Origin: Marinimicrobium sp050113635
GTDB lineage: Bacteria; Pseudomonadota; Gammaproteobacteria; Pseudomonadales; Cellvibrionaceae
DNA: 64,000 nucleotides
Reading direction: 5' to 3'
Assembly: GCF_050113635.1 (NCBI RefSeq)
Contig: NZ_JBNJLT010000003.1
Coordinates: 379,690-443,689, forward strand
The notes beneath the pieces were generated by a model. That model was not told where the DNA came from and made no database searches. It was given only the letters and a program-made list of their open reading frames with translations. The position numbers were made by a program, and so were the translations under genes. Shown here one piece after another: positions 25,941 to 34,943 of this stretch. Numbering within the stretch: the stretch's first letter is position 1; each line of letters starts with the position of its first letter.

Positions 25941-26291
25941 ATGGTTACTCAGCAGCGTCATTGGTCGCGTCATACCGTGGGAGAAGTCGTAGAGGTGTAC
26001 GACAACCTGAATGACACCTACCTGGGGCAGTTGGTGAATATCAACACCCGCGGACTGATGATTATCGGTGACAGACCGTTGAAGGATGACAAACTCTACA
26101 AGCTGGATGTGCATTTGCCGGTCGCCATTCATGGCCGAACCAGCATTCACCTGGGCGTTGACTGCTTGTGGACTCGAAACGCTGACCGCAACGGCAAGCA
26201 CTGGACCGGTTTCAATATTATCGATGCGTCGCCGCAGGCCGAGGAGGATATCGAAGTATTGATCGAGCGCCTGGGCTCCACCGCCGGATAA
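25941..26291 (+). CDS. PilZ domain protein
   Basis: 116 residues from ATG 25941, with GAGG ahead of it inside the end of the DUF1631 gene; an upstream in-frame GTG at 25932 is the alternative. The protein is one PilZ beta-barrel: RHWSR fits the RxxxR c-di-GMP motif and VNINTRGLMI is near the [D/N]xSxxG position, with Asn in place of Ser, so binding may be weak. It sits downstream of and coupled to the DUF1631 gene. A cytoplasmic c-di-GMP receptor role is inferred. Confidence 0.8.
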   Translation: MVTQQRHWSRHTVGEVVEVYDNLNDTYLGQLVNINTRGLMIIGDRPLKDDKLYKLDVHLPVAIHGRTSIHLGVDCLWTRNADRNGKHWTGFNIIDASPQAEEDIEVLIERLGSTAG

Positions 26292-26332
26292 CCGGCACCA
26301 TCGTATTCAAGGGGTTTGGTTTGTTTGTTAAT

Positions 26333-26349
26333 CTTGTATACTAGTAGAC
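26333..26349 (+). promoter_or_regulatory. Candidate operator/-10 region of the alpha-glucuronidase gene
   Basis: CTTGTATACTAGTAGAC, centred on GTATAC. The inner TATACT (26337-26342) could be the -10 itself. A matching CTTGTATAC core occurs, on the opposite strand, in front of the second TonB receptor gene. Confidence 0.4.
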
Positions 26350-26429
26350 TTCCATAAGAGTAAGAATGACTATATCATGGCGGGCCATTCAATAACCCAT
26401 AACACCTGACCGATAAGTAGGTTACCTTT

Positions 26430-28628
26430 ATGAAGACACTCCTGGCGATAGGTTTGGTTCTGGCGTGCTCACTAGGCAGCGTTGTCACTCAAGCGGAAGA
26501 CGGCTACGACATGTGGCTGCGTTACCACCTCATTGAAAACCGCGACCTGCGCAACGACTATCAGCGCCAGCTTCGTACCCTGGTGGCGCCCGCCGATGCC
26601 GGCGTTATTCACGCTGCCGCCGAAGAACTGGAGCGGGGCATCAGCGGTTTGTTGGGCGAACCGCTGGAGCGCGCAGAGCGCCCGGCGCGGCGCGGCTCGC
26701 TGGTCATTGGCACACCGGGTACGTCCGAACTGATTGCCGAGCTGGGATGGGAAGATCGCCTGGCGAAACAGGGGCCAGAAGGGTTCCTGATCGAAACCGC
26801 CAAAGTGGGTGGCAGAAGTGCCCTGGTGATTGCCTCCGAGGGCGAGAGCGGTGTGCTATACGGCGCGTTTCATTTGCTGCGCCTGATGCAGACCCAAGAG
26901 AGCCTGAAAGACATATCGGTGGCCGAAGCGCCCAAGGTGCAGCACCGGGTTGTCAATCACTGGGATAACCTGAACCGGCTGGTCGAACGCGGTTACGCCG
27001 GTTTGTCCCTGTGGGACTGGGGTACGCTGCCGCAATACGCTGAAAACCCTCGTTATAAGGACTACGCCCGCATCAACGCCTCGCTCGGTATCAATGGCAC
27101 CGTGCTGAATAACGTCAATGCCGATCCGCGTATCCTCTCCGATCAGTTCCTGGAAAAGGTGGCGGCGCTGGCCGGTGTCTTTCGTCAGTACGGCATCAAA
27201 ACCTATATCTCCATCAACTATGACTCACCGCGCGCGTTCGGCGATCTGGACACCTCCGACCCGTTGGATCCGCGCGTACAGCAGTGGTGGAAGGACAAAG
27301 TCTCCCAGGTGTACGAGCACATTCCCGACCTCGGTGGCTTCCTGGTCAAGGCGGACTCCGAAGGGCAGCCGGGCCCACAGGGGTACGGTCGCAACCACGC
27401 CGATGGCGCCAATATTCTGGCCGACGCCTTGAAACCCTACGGCGGTGTGGTGTTCTGGCGGGCGTTTGTGTACTCCCCGGAACAGGGCGATCGCTTCCGT
27501 GAAGCCTACGATGAATTCATGCCACTGGACGGAAAATTCCGCGATAACGTGATTCTCCAGATTAAAAACGGTCCCATTGACTTCCAGCCGCGTGAGCCCG
27601 CCTCGCCGTTATTCGGTGCGCTGGAGGAAACCAACATCATGCTCGAACTGCAAGTGACCCAGGAATACTTCGGCTTCTCCTACCATCTGGCGTACCAGGG
27701 CCCCCTGTTTGAAGAGATTCTGGATACCGACACCTACGCTAAAGGCGAAGGCAGTACGGTCGGGAAAATTCTCGGCGGAGAGGTGTTTGACTACCAGCAA
27801 ACCGGCATGGCCGCAGTGATCAACCCGGGAACGGATCGCAACTGGACCGGACACCCCTTTGTGCAGTCGAGCTGGTATGCCTTTGGCCGTATGGCCTGGG
27901 ACTACGAGCTCCGTTCAGAGGCGATTGCGGACGAGTGGATGCGCATGACCTTCAGCAATGATCCGTCGTTTCTCGATCCGATTGGCGAGGTAATGGCTAT
28001 GTCGCGCGAAGCAGGTGTTAATTACCGGAATCCTCTCGGGCTGACGCACCTTTATGCACAGGGTCATCATTACGGGCCCGCGCCCTGGCATGATACCTCG
28101 GGTCGCGCGGACTGGACGGCCACTTATTACCACCGGGCTGAAAAAGACGGTATTGGTTTTGATCGAACCAAAACGGGCTCCAATGCCATTGAGCAGTACC
28201 ACCGTCCGGTGGCCGAACGGTTCGGGGATTTGAACAGAATCGATGAAGACTACCTGCTGTGGTTTCACCATGTCGGTTGGGATCACCAGCTGCAATCGGG
28301 TCGAACCGTTTGGAACGAGCTGGTTCACAAATACGATGAAGGCGTCGAGCAAGTGCGGGCAATGCAGGATCGCTGGGCCAGCGTGGAAGCGCTGGTGGAC
28401 AACGAACGCTATCAGCACGTGAAGGCGCTGCTGGAAATTCAGTTGCGCGATGCCATTCGGTGGCGCGACTCCAGTGTGGCCTACTTTCAAAGTGTGAATG
28501 GACTCCCGCTGCCAGAAGGTTCTCCCAAGCCCGAACACAGCCTGGAGCACTATAAACAGCTCGAAAACACCTTTTACGTGCCCGACCCCTGGCACCCCAA
28601 AGGCGATGACCACCGCGTGGACTACTGA
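26430..28628 (+). CDS. GH67 alpha-glucuronidase, secreted
   Basis: 732 residues with a signal peptide (cleavage near VVTQA-EDGY). The enzyme removes 4-O-methyl-glucuronic acid from the non-reducing end of aldouronic acids made by xylanases. Candidate catalytic residues are Glu311 in DSEGQPG (acid) and Asp384 and Glu412; their spacing agrees with Glu292, Asp365 and Glu393 of the Cellvibrio japonicus enzyme at a constant offset of 19. The gene stands alone between a PilZ gene and a GntR regulator gene and ends in a terminator. It would act with the GH10 xylanase and the TonB receptor 20 kb away. Confidence 0.96.
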   Translation: MKTLLAIGLVLACSLGSVVTQAEDGYDMWLRYHLIENRDLRNDYQRQLRTLVAPADAGVIHAAAEELERGISGLLGEPLERAERPARRGSLVIGTPGTSELIAELGWEDRLAKQGPEGFLIETAKVGGRSALVIASEGESGVLYGAFHLLRLMQTQESLKDISVAEAPKVQHRVVNHWDNLNRLVERGYAGLSLWDWGTLPQYAENPRYKDYARINASLGINGTVLNNVNADPRILSDQFLEKVAALAGVFRQYGIKTYISINYDSPRAFGDLDTSDPLDPRVQQWWKDKVSQVYEHIPDLGGFLVKADSEGQPGPQGYGRNHADGANILADALKPYGGVVFWRAFVYSPEQGDRFREAYDEFMPLDGKFRDNVILQIKNGPIDFQPREPASPLFGALEETNIMLELQVTQEYFGFSYHLAYQGPLFEEILDTDTYAKGEGSTVGKILGGEVFDYQQTGMAAVINPGTDRNWTGHPFVQSSWYAFGRMAWDYELRSEAIADEWMRMTFSNDPSFLDPIGEVMAMSREAGVNYRNPLGLTHLYAQGHHYGPAPWHDTSGRADWTATYYHRAEKDGIGFDRTKTGSNAIEQYHRPVAERFGDLNRIDEDYLLWFHHVGWDHQLQSGRTVWNELVHKYDEGVEQVRAMQDRWASVEALVDNERYQHVKALLEIQLRDAIRWRDSSVAYFQSVNGLPLPEGSPKPEHSLEHYKQLENTFYVPDPWHPKGDDHRVDY

Positions 28629-28650
28629 TCCACGGCCGATAAGCCTGTTT

Positions 28651-28685
28651 AACAGGGTCCTGCCCCTATTTCAGGACCCTGTTTT
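28651..28685 (+). terminator. Rho-independent terminator after the alpha-glucuronidase gene
   Basis: AACAGGGTCCTG and CAGGACCCTGTT pair perfectly around a 9-nt loop, followed by TT. Confidence 0.85.
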
Positions 28686-28729
28686 ACTGAGGTATACTGT
28701 GCCAACACTCAACCTGGGAATAGAAGACC

Positions 28730-29443
28730 GTGGCTATACCCGCCGAGCATAATCCTCCTTCGCGCAAACGCCGAATTGCCGGCGACCGCTCTGTGTCTGC
28801 CCAGATTTTTGAGTTCATTCGCGATGCCATTGTCGGCATGGAATTCCAGCCCGGGCAGATGATTCCCGAGACCGCTCTGGCCGAACAGTTCGGCGTCAGT
28901 CGCACCCCGGTCCGCGAGGCGTTGATAAAGCTGTCCAATATCGGCTTTGTGGACGTCCTGCCGCAGCGGGGCACCTATGTGTCCCGCTTCAGCATGGAAA
29001 AAATTCTGGAGGCCCGCTTCATTCGGGAAGCGCTTGAGCTGGCGGTAATTTCCAGCGTCGCCGAGCAAGCCGATGACGCCTTGATTCAGGCGTGCGAACA
29101 CATCCTGCATGAGCAACAACTCGCCGCCGATAATGACAACGCTCTCGCGTTTCAAAAGCTTGACGATCACTTCCATCAAACGCTGGCCAGCCGCACGCAA
29201 TACCCGCGCGTGGCGCAATTGATTGAGTCGGAAAAGGCGCATATGGATCGGGTGCGCAATTTGAGTTTGCATATCAGCGGTCAGTATCGTCATGTGCTGG
29301 AGCAGCACCGCGCGATTCTGGAGGCGGTCAAATCACACGACCCGGTAGCGGCCCGTCAGGCGATGTCGGTGCATATGCAGGATGTCTACAAAGTGCTGAC
29401 ACTGATTCCGCAGGAGCACCCGGAATATTTCACGGACGAGTAG
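28730..29443 (+). CDS. GntR family transcriptional regulator, FCD type
   Basis: 237 residues from a GTG start. The winged helix (about 22-87) includes ETALAEQFGVSRTPVREALIKL; the FCD all-helical effector domain follows (about 92-225) with the Asp/His pattern ARFIREALE, DDHFHQTLA and HRAILEAV that binds metal and a carboxylate ligand. FCD regulators such as UxuR and ExuR respond to hexuronates, and this gene follows an alpha-glucuronidase that liberates a uronic acid, so a glucuronate-responsive repressor is inferred. A GTATAC sequence lies 33 bp before its start codon (28692-28697). Confidence 0.9.
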   Translation: MAIPAEHNPPSRKRRIAGDRSVSAQIFEFIRDAIVGMEFQPGQMIPETALAEQFGVSRTPVREALIKLSNIGFVDVLPQRGTYVSRFSMEKILEARFIREALELAVISSVAEQADDALIQACEHILHEQQLAADNDNALAFQKLDDHFHQTLASRTQYPRVAQLIESEKAHMDRVRNLSLHISGQYRHVLEQHRAILEAVKSHDPVAARQAMSVHMQDVYKVLTLIPQEHPEYFTDE

Positions 29444-29490
29444 CGTCGCTGCGATGGGTCCACACCAAAAGAAACAGGTAGTTCGAAATC

Positions 29491-29769
29491 ATGAAAGCGG
29501 CACTGAAAAAATTCTTCGCCCCCATTCTAAACCTGTTTGAAGGCGGCGATGGGGAGTACCAGTATAAACCCTCGCACCGGACGATTCTCTGGGTGGTGGG
29601 AGGCCTGTTTCTGACACTGTCTCTGGTGTCTACCACGATTGCTATACTCGTGGGCTACTACGAAGCCATTATCCCGTTGATGGCCTTCCTGCTGGTGGGC
29701 GCGATCTGCCTGATCGTGGGTGCCCTGGGCAGTGATCGCGCCGTCGCCAGAATCTGGGGCAGCAAGTAA
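29491..29769 (+). CDS. Small two-helix membrane protein of unknown function
   Basis: 92 residues. A basic, amphipathic N-terminus (KAALKKFFAPILNLF) precedes two membrane segments (about 33-54 and 60-80) and a short basic tail. I do not recognise a family name. It ends 4 bp before the converging Kef-type antiporter gene; the GntR gene ends 47 bp upstream. Confidence 0.7.
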   Translation: MKAALKKFFAPILNLFEGGDGEYQYKPSHRTILWVVGGLFLTLSLVSTTIAILVGYYEAIIPLMAFLLVGAICLIVGALGSDRAVARIWGSK

Positions 29770-29773
29770 CCGG

Positions 29774-31609
29774 CTATGACGCCGGATCGGTCGTGCGGAC
29801 AGTCTCGTTCGGTGTTTTCTGTTGACGGTCCTCTTCCAGCACTTGCCGCAGGTTTTCCAGATTTTGGTACACCGCTTTTCCGTACCGTTCGTCGTCACCC
29901 CAGATAGGCGCTAGTTCCTCAAAGGTACGTTCGTCATGCTCCGCGAAACGCCGGGCGTGTGCTGTGGCCTGTTCGGGTGTCTGGCCCAGCGCGGTCAGCG
30001 CGTCTTCTCCCAGTTTGAGCGCCGAGTGAAAGGTCTCCCGGCGGATGGTTTGTATGCCGCGCTCACGCAAATGGTATGCGTGGTTGCGATCCACGGCCCG
30101 GGCGATGATCTTCAGGTCGGGAAAGTGCTTGCGCGCGGTGTCTACAATACTTAACGAGCGATTCACATCGTCTACCGCGACCACCAATAACGCCGCGTCC
30201 GCTGCGCCCGCTTGCTCTAACAGCGTGCGCCGGGACGCATCGCCATAGAATACCTTACTGCCAAAACGCCGAAGCAAATCGACCTGCCCCGGGTTATTGT
30301 CGAGAATCGTCATGGGAATGTTGTCGCTGTTCATCATACGCCCAACGATCTGCCCAAAGCGGCCGTACCCGGCAATGATCACGCCTTTGGAGGGTGTGGG
30401 CGTGTCGTAATGGGGCTTGTTGACAGGCTTGTGGAAGGGCAGATGCTCAAACGCCATAAACAGCAGGGCCGTGCCCACCATGGTGACCGCGACGACCAGA
30501 TTCAGCAGCTCCGCATCCCCCTGGCTGAGCACACCGGCGGTCAGTCCAGCGGCGGAAATCACAAAAGCAAACTCACCCCCTTGGGAGAGCGAAATACCGA
30601 ATAGAATTTTTTCGGACCGCCCAAATTGAAACAGACTGCCAATCCCGTACAGTACGACAAACTTCAATGCCATCAACCCGGTGGCCGCGCCCAGAACCAC
30701 CAGGGGATGTTCTTTGAGTAGCGGGTAATCGATGCTGGCGCCCACGCTCAGGAAAAACAAACCCATCAGCAGTCCCTTAAAAGGATTGAGGTCCGCTTCG
30801 ATTTCGTGGCGAAACTCGCTTTCGGCCAGCACCACACCGGCAATAAACGCACCCAGCGCCGGAGAAAGGCCAATCGCCGTCATCGCCAGCGTCACTCCGA
30901 CCACGATGAGCAGGACAAAGCCGGTGAACAATTCGGGTTGACGCGCTCCGGCGATCAGCCGGAAAACGGGCCGCAGCCCGTACCGTGCGACCAGAACCAG
31001 CCCTACAATGCCCAGCACCGTGACGATGGCTTGCAGATACTCCGGCAACGCGCCGAGCAGACTTCCCTGGTCGGTGGCCTCGGCATGGCCTCCGCTGGCG
31101 GAGGCCAGCAACGGAATCAGTGCCAGAATGGGGATGACGGCAATATCCTGAAACAGCAGGACGGAAAAACTGTGCTGGCCCACACTGGAATTCAGCAGCC
31201 CACGCTCCTCCAGCGTTTGCAGCACAATAGCGGTGGATGACAGGGCAAGCGTCATACCGACCAGGAGGGCTGTCGCCATCGGCACGCCGAATAACCACAC
31301 GGCACCGCTGACCACGAAGGCGGATAACACCACCTGCGCACCGCCCATTCCCAGAATCGCACGGCGCAGGCTCCACAATCGTTGGGGGCGCAATTCCAGC
31401 CCGATCAGGAACAACATGATCACCACGCCAAACTCGGCAAAATTCAGTACGGATTCAGGATGGCTGACAAAATTCAGCACGTGAGGACCGAGCAGGCTGC
31501 CGGCGATCAGGTAACCGAGAACCGAGCCAAAGCCCAGACGTTTGGAGAGTGTGACCACAATCACCGCCGCGCAAAGGTAGACGGCGGCATCCGTCAGAAA
31601 ATGTTGCAT
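29774..31609 (-). CDS. Monovalent cation:proton antiporter-2 (CPA2) family protein, KefB/KefC-like
   Basis: 611 residues. The first 390 or so form a membrane antiporter domain with about 12 helices and motifs GYLIAGSLLGPHVLNF, FLIGLELRP and SSTAIVLQTLEERG. A TrkA-N (RCK) Rossmann domain starts near residue 409 with GVIIAGYGRFGQIVG. This is the plan of glutathione-gated K+ efflux systems. The Kef-type regulatory partner (KefF or KefG) is not adjacent, so the gating and the exported ion are uncertain. Confidence 0.9.
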   Translation of the reverse strand: MQHFLTDAAVYLCAAVIVVTLSKRLGFGSVLGYLIAGSLLGPHVLNFVSHPESVLNFAEFGVVIMLFLIGLELRPQRLWSLRRAILGMGGAQVVLSAFVVSGAVWLFGVPMATALLVGMTLALSSTAIVLQTLEERGLLNSSVGQHSFSVLLFQDIAVIPILALIPLLASASGGHAEATDQGSLLGALPEYLQAIVTVLGIVGLVLVARYGLRPVFRLIAGARQPELFTGFVLLIVVGVTLAMTAIGLSPALGAFIAGVVLAESEFRHEIEADLNPFKGLLMGLFFLSVGASIDYPLLKEHPLVVLGAATGLMALKFVVLYGIGSLFQFGRSEKILFGISLSQGGEFAFVISAAGLTAGVLSQGDAELLNLVVAVTMVGTALLFMAFEHLPFHKPVNKPHYDTPTPSKGVIIAGYGRFGQIVGRMMNSDNIPMTILDNNPGQVDLLRRFGSKVFYGDASRRTLLEQAGAADAALLVVAVDDVNRSLSIVDTARKHFPDLKIIARAVDRNHAYHLRERGIQTIRRETFHSALKLGEDALTALGQTPEQATAHARRFAEHDERTFEELAPIWGDDERYGKAVYQNLENLRQVLEEDRQQKTPNETVRTTDPAS

Positions 31610-31683
31610 GGAGTGCCCTTGTCGGTATTTCAGAGACAGGGGTTGAGTTTAGCGGTAACCGAGGGTGTGTGGAACGGCTGATC

Positions 31684-31710
31684 AAAAAAAGCCCTCCGAT
31701 AAAGGAGGGC
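31684..31710 (-). terminator. Rho-independent terminator after the TonB receptor gene
   Basis: Read on the minus strand: GCCCTCC, loop TTTATC, GGAGGGC, then seven T. It lies 46 bp after the receptor stop codon. Confidence 0.9.
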
Positions 31711-31755
31711 CGAAAGGAGGTCGACAGGAGAGTGTAAAAAGAAAAACATGACCCG

Positions 31756-34593
31756 CTAGAAATCCAGTCGCACGCCCGCTTCGATGGTGGGGCCGTATTC
31801 TTCATATTGGGAATTGAACGAGGGGTTGCCCCAATAAGCGTACAGAGGTTCATCGTTCAGGTTCACCAGGTTCAGATAAACCTGCGCCATATCGTTGATC
31901 TTGTATTTGCTGGTCACATCGATCTGGATGTGGTCGTCCTGATAGCGATCAAACATCGGGTCAGACGCGTCGTCGGTTTCTTCGAAGAATTCACTGCGGT
32001 AGGCCGCAGCGATGCGCAGGGTAAAACCGTGCTTTTCATAGCCCAGGGCGAAGCTGGCGATATGGTCGGACTGTCCCGGCAATGGAATGCCTCCGTCGCG
32101 TTCCGGCATATCAGACTCGCTATCGGTAAACGTGTAGCTGGTATCCACCAGAAAGCCATCCCAGGGCGCAGGCAGGAAGTCGAACTGACGGATATAAGCC
32201 AGCTCAATACCGTACAGTTCTGCGTCACCGCCGTTCACCACCTGACTGACTTCATCAAACGCCTCGTAAGGTGGCTCGCCAGCCACGTTGGCGCTCAGGA
32301 AGTAGTTGCTGATGTCCTTGTAGAAAAAGCCGGCTGACAGCATGCTGACACCGGTGGGATAGTATTCCCAGCGTAGATCGAAGTTAGTGGACTCCAGCGG
32401 CTCCAGGTCCGGATTACCCTTCTCGGCGACGCGCTCAAGGTCGGCACCGGAGCCTTCGACCTCAATAATCTGCCAGGGACCGGCGGCCTCGAAACCCGGA
32501 CGGGCAATGGTTTTGCTCAGCGCGCCACGAACCGACATGTTCTCCTGGAGCTGGTAGTTCAGGTGCAAGCTCGGCAGCACGTGGCTATAGCTTTTGCTGT
32601 CGGAAAAGGGGTTCAGTTGCGGTTCGCCATCGTTGATGTTTTCATCAATGGTCACCTGGGTGCCGGCGGCTGCATAGTCGGTATCTTCGACGCGAACACC
32701 GCCCACCACCGTCAGGCGTTCGAACTCGGCGTTGGCCATCAGGTAAGCCGCATTGATGTCCTCCTCAATATCGTAATCTTCCGCCGTACTATTGATCAGG
32801 CTGTCCGTCTCGTTTCGTTCAAAGTTGTTGCGGTTGCCGTAAAAGAACTCGCGGTAATTATTGCGGTCGACGGCGGGGCCAAAGTCACCGCGCGGTGGAT
32901 AGTCCACGGGAGAATCCTGGGCGAAATCGGCGATGGTATAAGTGCCGCCGAAGTCTTCGTAAATACTAATGTCGATATTATTTTCTTTCTCACGCTGGCG
33001 GCTTTTAAAGCCGAACTTAATAAAGCCCGGCACGTCGCCGAACATCACGTGGCGTTTCGCGTTAAAGGCCAGCGCAAGTTCGCGTTCTTCGTTGAACACC
33101 GTTTCGCCTTCAGCGGACTGGAGAACGAAATCGCTGGCGTTGGATCCCTGCTCACCGATGACGTACAAAAGGGGTTGTTGCGCGTCTCCGGATTTGTCGT
33201 AACCCATGGCGACGCCTTCGGCGAGGGACTCACCGGTAATTTCCAGGTTGCCCGACTCGCCCGCTACGGCATAGCCCAGGCTGTAATCAAACGTCCAGTT
33301 ATCAAACGAGTTTTCACCGCCAATGCTATAACTTTCGATTTCGACGATTTTGTTGCTGTCAGAGTGCGCCTTTTCGTACTCGGCACCGGAAAACTCACCG
33401 CGGTTCTCGGTCAAGCTGTCGATGTCGCCGTCTTCAAATTTAAAGATATTCTCTTCTTTGGTCTCGGCGTCGTCGAATTCGCTGAACATGGTGCGCAGGT
33501 AATACTCTGAGGTGTCGCTCGGACGGTAATCAAAGTTCAGGGCGACACTGGTTCTCTTCCGGGTCAGTACGTAGTCCCGCTGCTCGCCTTCAAGCATGGC
33601 GTTGACGTCGTTGCCGTCCGGGGTTTCAGTCATCTCCCAAGGGGCAGCTTCAATACCGTCAGAAACGGTATCTCGGTCAAATTGGCTTACGGCAAAGGCG
33701 ATGCCGAAATTGTCCTCTCCGCCGCCGATGCTGAACAGGTCCGTATAGGAAGCGGAAATGTCCGGGCTGGTTTCTTCATTGGTCGTGTTGTAGCTGCCGC
33801 CGACTGTAATGCTGCCGCTGCGTCCACCCAAGTCAAACGCCGTCAGTGTTTTGACTTCAATATTACCGCCTACGGCGTCGCCATCCATATCCGGGGTAAT
33901 GGCTTTGGTAATTTCTACAGACTCCACGAGATCCGATGAAATAGCATCCAGGTTCACCGCCCGGCTGCCGGCTTCTGGTCCGGGAATGCGCATACCGTTA
34001 ATGGTCGTCGAGTTGAAGCTGGGATCAATCCCGCGAATCACCACAAAGCGGCCTTCCCCCTGATCCCGTTGTACCGAAATGCCGGGCGCGCGCTGCAACG
34101 CTTCTGCTACGTTCTGATCCGGAAAGTTACCCACGGAGTCGGACGATAGAACGTCAATGACTGAAATAGCGTTGCGGCGGCGGTTGATGGCGGCGGCCTG
34201 GCCGGCGGCCTGGCTATCAATCAACAACCCCTGCAATTGATTGGCGTTTTCCTGGTCGCTGCCGCCACCGATTCGAATATTAACCTTCGCGGTTTGTCCG
34301 GCCACCACGGTGACGGCAACACGCTCGGGCATGGCGCCCGCGTAGGCCGCTACCAGTTCGTACTCACCTTCCGGAACATTGTTAAACCGAAAGCTACCGT
34401 CTCGACCGGTCACCTCGCGGCGCCGCTCGCCCTCAATGCGGACTTCAGCATCAGGAAACGTATATTCGCCGGTCGCATCGGTGACGTCGCCACTGATAAC
34501 GCCGGTCGTTTGTGCCTGGACGTTGGCCCAGAACAGGATGGTAAACATGCCGGTGAGCATGGTTACCATAGATCGAGATAATCGTTTAGGCAT
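31756..34593 (-). CDS. TonB-dependent receptor with carboxypeptidase-like N-terminal domain
   Basis: 945 residues from ATG 34593, which has AGGGGA upstream; a longer frame to 34761 has no signal peptide at its start. Signal peptide ends near NVQA-QTT. A CarbopepD_reg-like beta domain (about 30-110) is followed by the plug (about 125-260, with GNFPDQNVAEALQRAPGISV and VVIRGIDPSFNSTTINGMRI) and a 22-strand barrel ending in GVRLDF. It imports a large or scarce nutrient through the outer membrane using TonB energy. Family resemblance is to the Xanthomonas/Caulobacter-type receptors. It is divergent from phoX, and a PHO-box-like site faces it, so a phosphorylated substrate is inferred. Confidence 0.93.
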   Translation of the reverse strand: MPKRLSRSMVTMLTGMFTILFWANVQAQTTGVISGDVTDATGEYTFPDAEVRIEGERRREVTGRDGSFRFNNVPEGEYELVAAYAGAMPERVAVTVVAGQTAKVNIRIGGGSDQENANQLQGLLIDSQAAGQAAAINRRRNAISVIDVLSSDSVGNFPDQNVAEALQRAPGISVQRDQGEGRFVVIRGIDPSFNSTTINGMRIPGPEAGSRAVNLDAISSDLVESVEITKAITPDMDGDAVGGNIEVKTLTAFDLGGRSGSITVGGSYNTTNEETSPDISASYTDLFSIGGGEDNFGIAFAVSQFDRDTVSDGIEAAPWEMTETPDGNDVNAMLEGEQRDYVLTRKRTSVALNFDYRPSDTSEYYLRTMFSEFDDAETKEENIFKFEDGDIDSLTENRGEFSGAEYEKAHSDSNKIVEIESYSIGGENSFDNWTFDYSLGYAVAGESGNLEITGESLAEGVAMGYDKSGDAQQPLLYVIGEQGSNASDFVLQSAEGETVFNEERELALAFNAKRHVMFGDVPGFIKFGFKSRQREKENNIDISIYEDFGGTYTIADFAQDSPVDYPPRGDFGPAVDRNNYREFFYGNRNNFERNETDSLINSTAEDYDIEEDINAAYLMANAEFERLTVVGGVRVEDTDYAAAGTQVTIDENINDGEPQLNPFSDSKSYSHVLPSLHLNYQLQENMSVRGALSKTIARPGFEAAGPWQIIEVEGSGADLERVAEKGNPDLEPLESTNFDLRWEYYPTGVSMLSAGFFYKDISNYFLSANVAGEPPYEAFDEVSQVVNGGDAELYGIELAYIRQFDFLPAPWDGFLVDTSYTFTDSESDMPERDGGIPLPGQSDHIASFALGYEKHGFTLRIAAAYRSEFFEETDDASDPMFDRYQDDHIQIDVTSKYKINDMAQVYLNLVNLNDEPLYAYWGNPSFNSQYEEYGPTIEAGVRLDF

Positions 34594-34710
34594 TGCGTGA
34601 TCCCCTAGAGAAATTATAAGAACCCGGCTGGTCGTCCTGATCGGTGGGCATGTGCATGTGATTTTGTTGACAAAGGCATAGCGTCGCGAGCGACACGCTA
34701 GTGTGTACAG

Positions 34711-34728
34711 ATGACAGTGGCGCAACAG
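34711..34728 (-). promoter_or_regulatory. PHO-box-like site facing the TonB receptor gene
   Basis: On the minus strand CTGTTGC, 4 bp, CTGTCAT (34722-34728 and 34711-34717). The second half-site is perfect; the first keeps CTGT. A weak -10 (TAGCGT) lies 10 bp on. Weaker than the phoX-facing site. Confidence 0.45.
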
Positions 34729-34774
34729 AAATATGAACAGACGATTAAGCTTTAGTGACAAAAAGGCGGGTGAG

Positions 34775-34830
34775 TTGTCATTTTAAGTTCATCGTTATGT
34801 CATGGGGATGTCATACCCCGGTCGCATACT
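34775..34830 (+). promoter_or_regulatory. Two tandem PHO boxes and -10 of the phoX operon
   Basis: Four half-sites with exact 11-bp period: TTGTCAT (34775), AGTTCAT (34786), ATGTCAT (34797) and ATGTCAT (34808), each pair 7-4-7 as in the PhoB consensus. A -10-like CATACT starts at 34825, 10 bp after the last half-site, the spacing expected for PhoB replacing a -35. The remaining part of the 350-bp gap 34594-34943 shows the receptor-facing PHO box and little else. Confidence 0.8.
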
Positions 34831-34943
34831 TCGCGCACATTGAATATTTCTCACAAAGGACGCAGAGCGGCATGATCAGGAATGATCGTACCGTGGCGGA
34901 TTTCTTTTATCTGTAATAATGGACTTTCACAGTTGGGTAGGAC

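Noticed and set aside
34594..34761. N-terminal extension of the first TonB receptor
   Set aside because: It would put a Cys/Arg-rich stretch before the signal peptide and would cross the PHO-box-like site.
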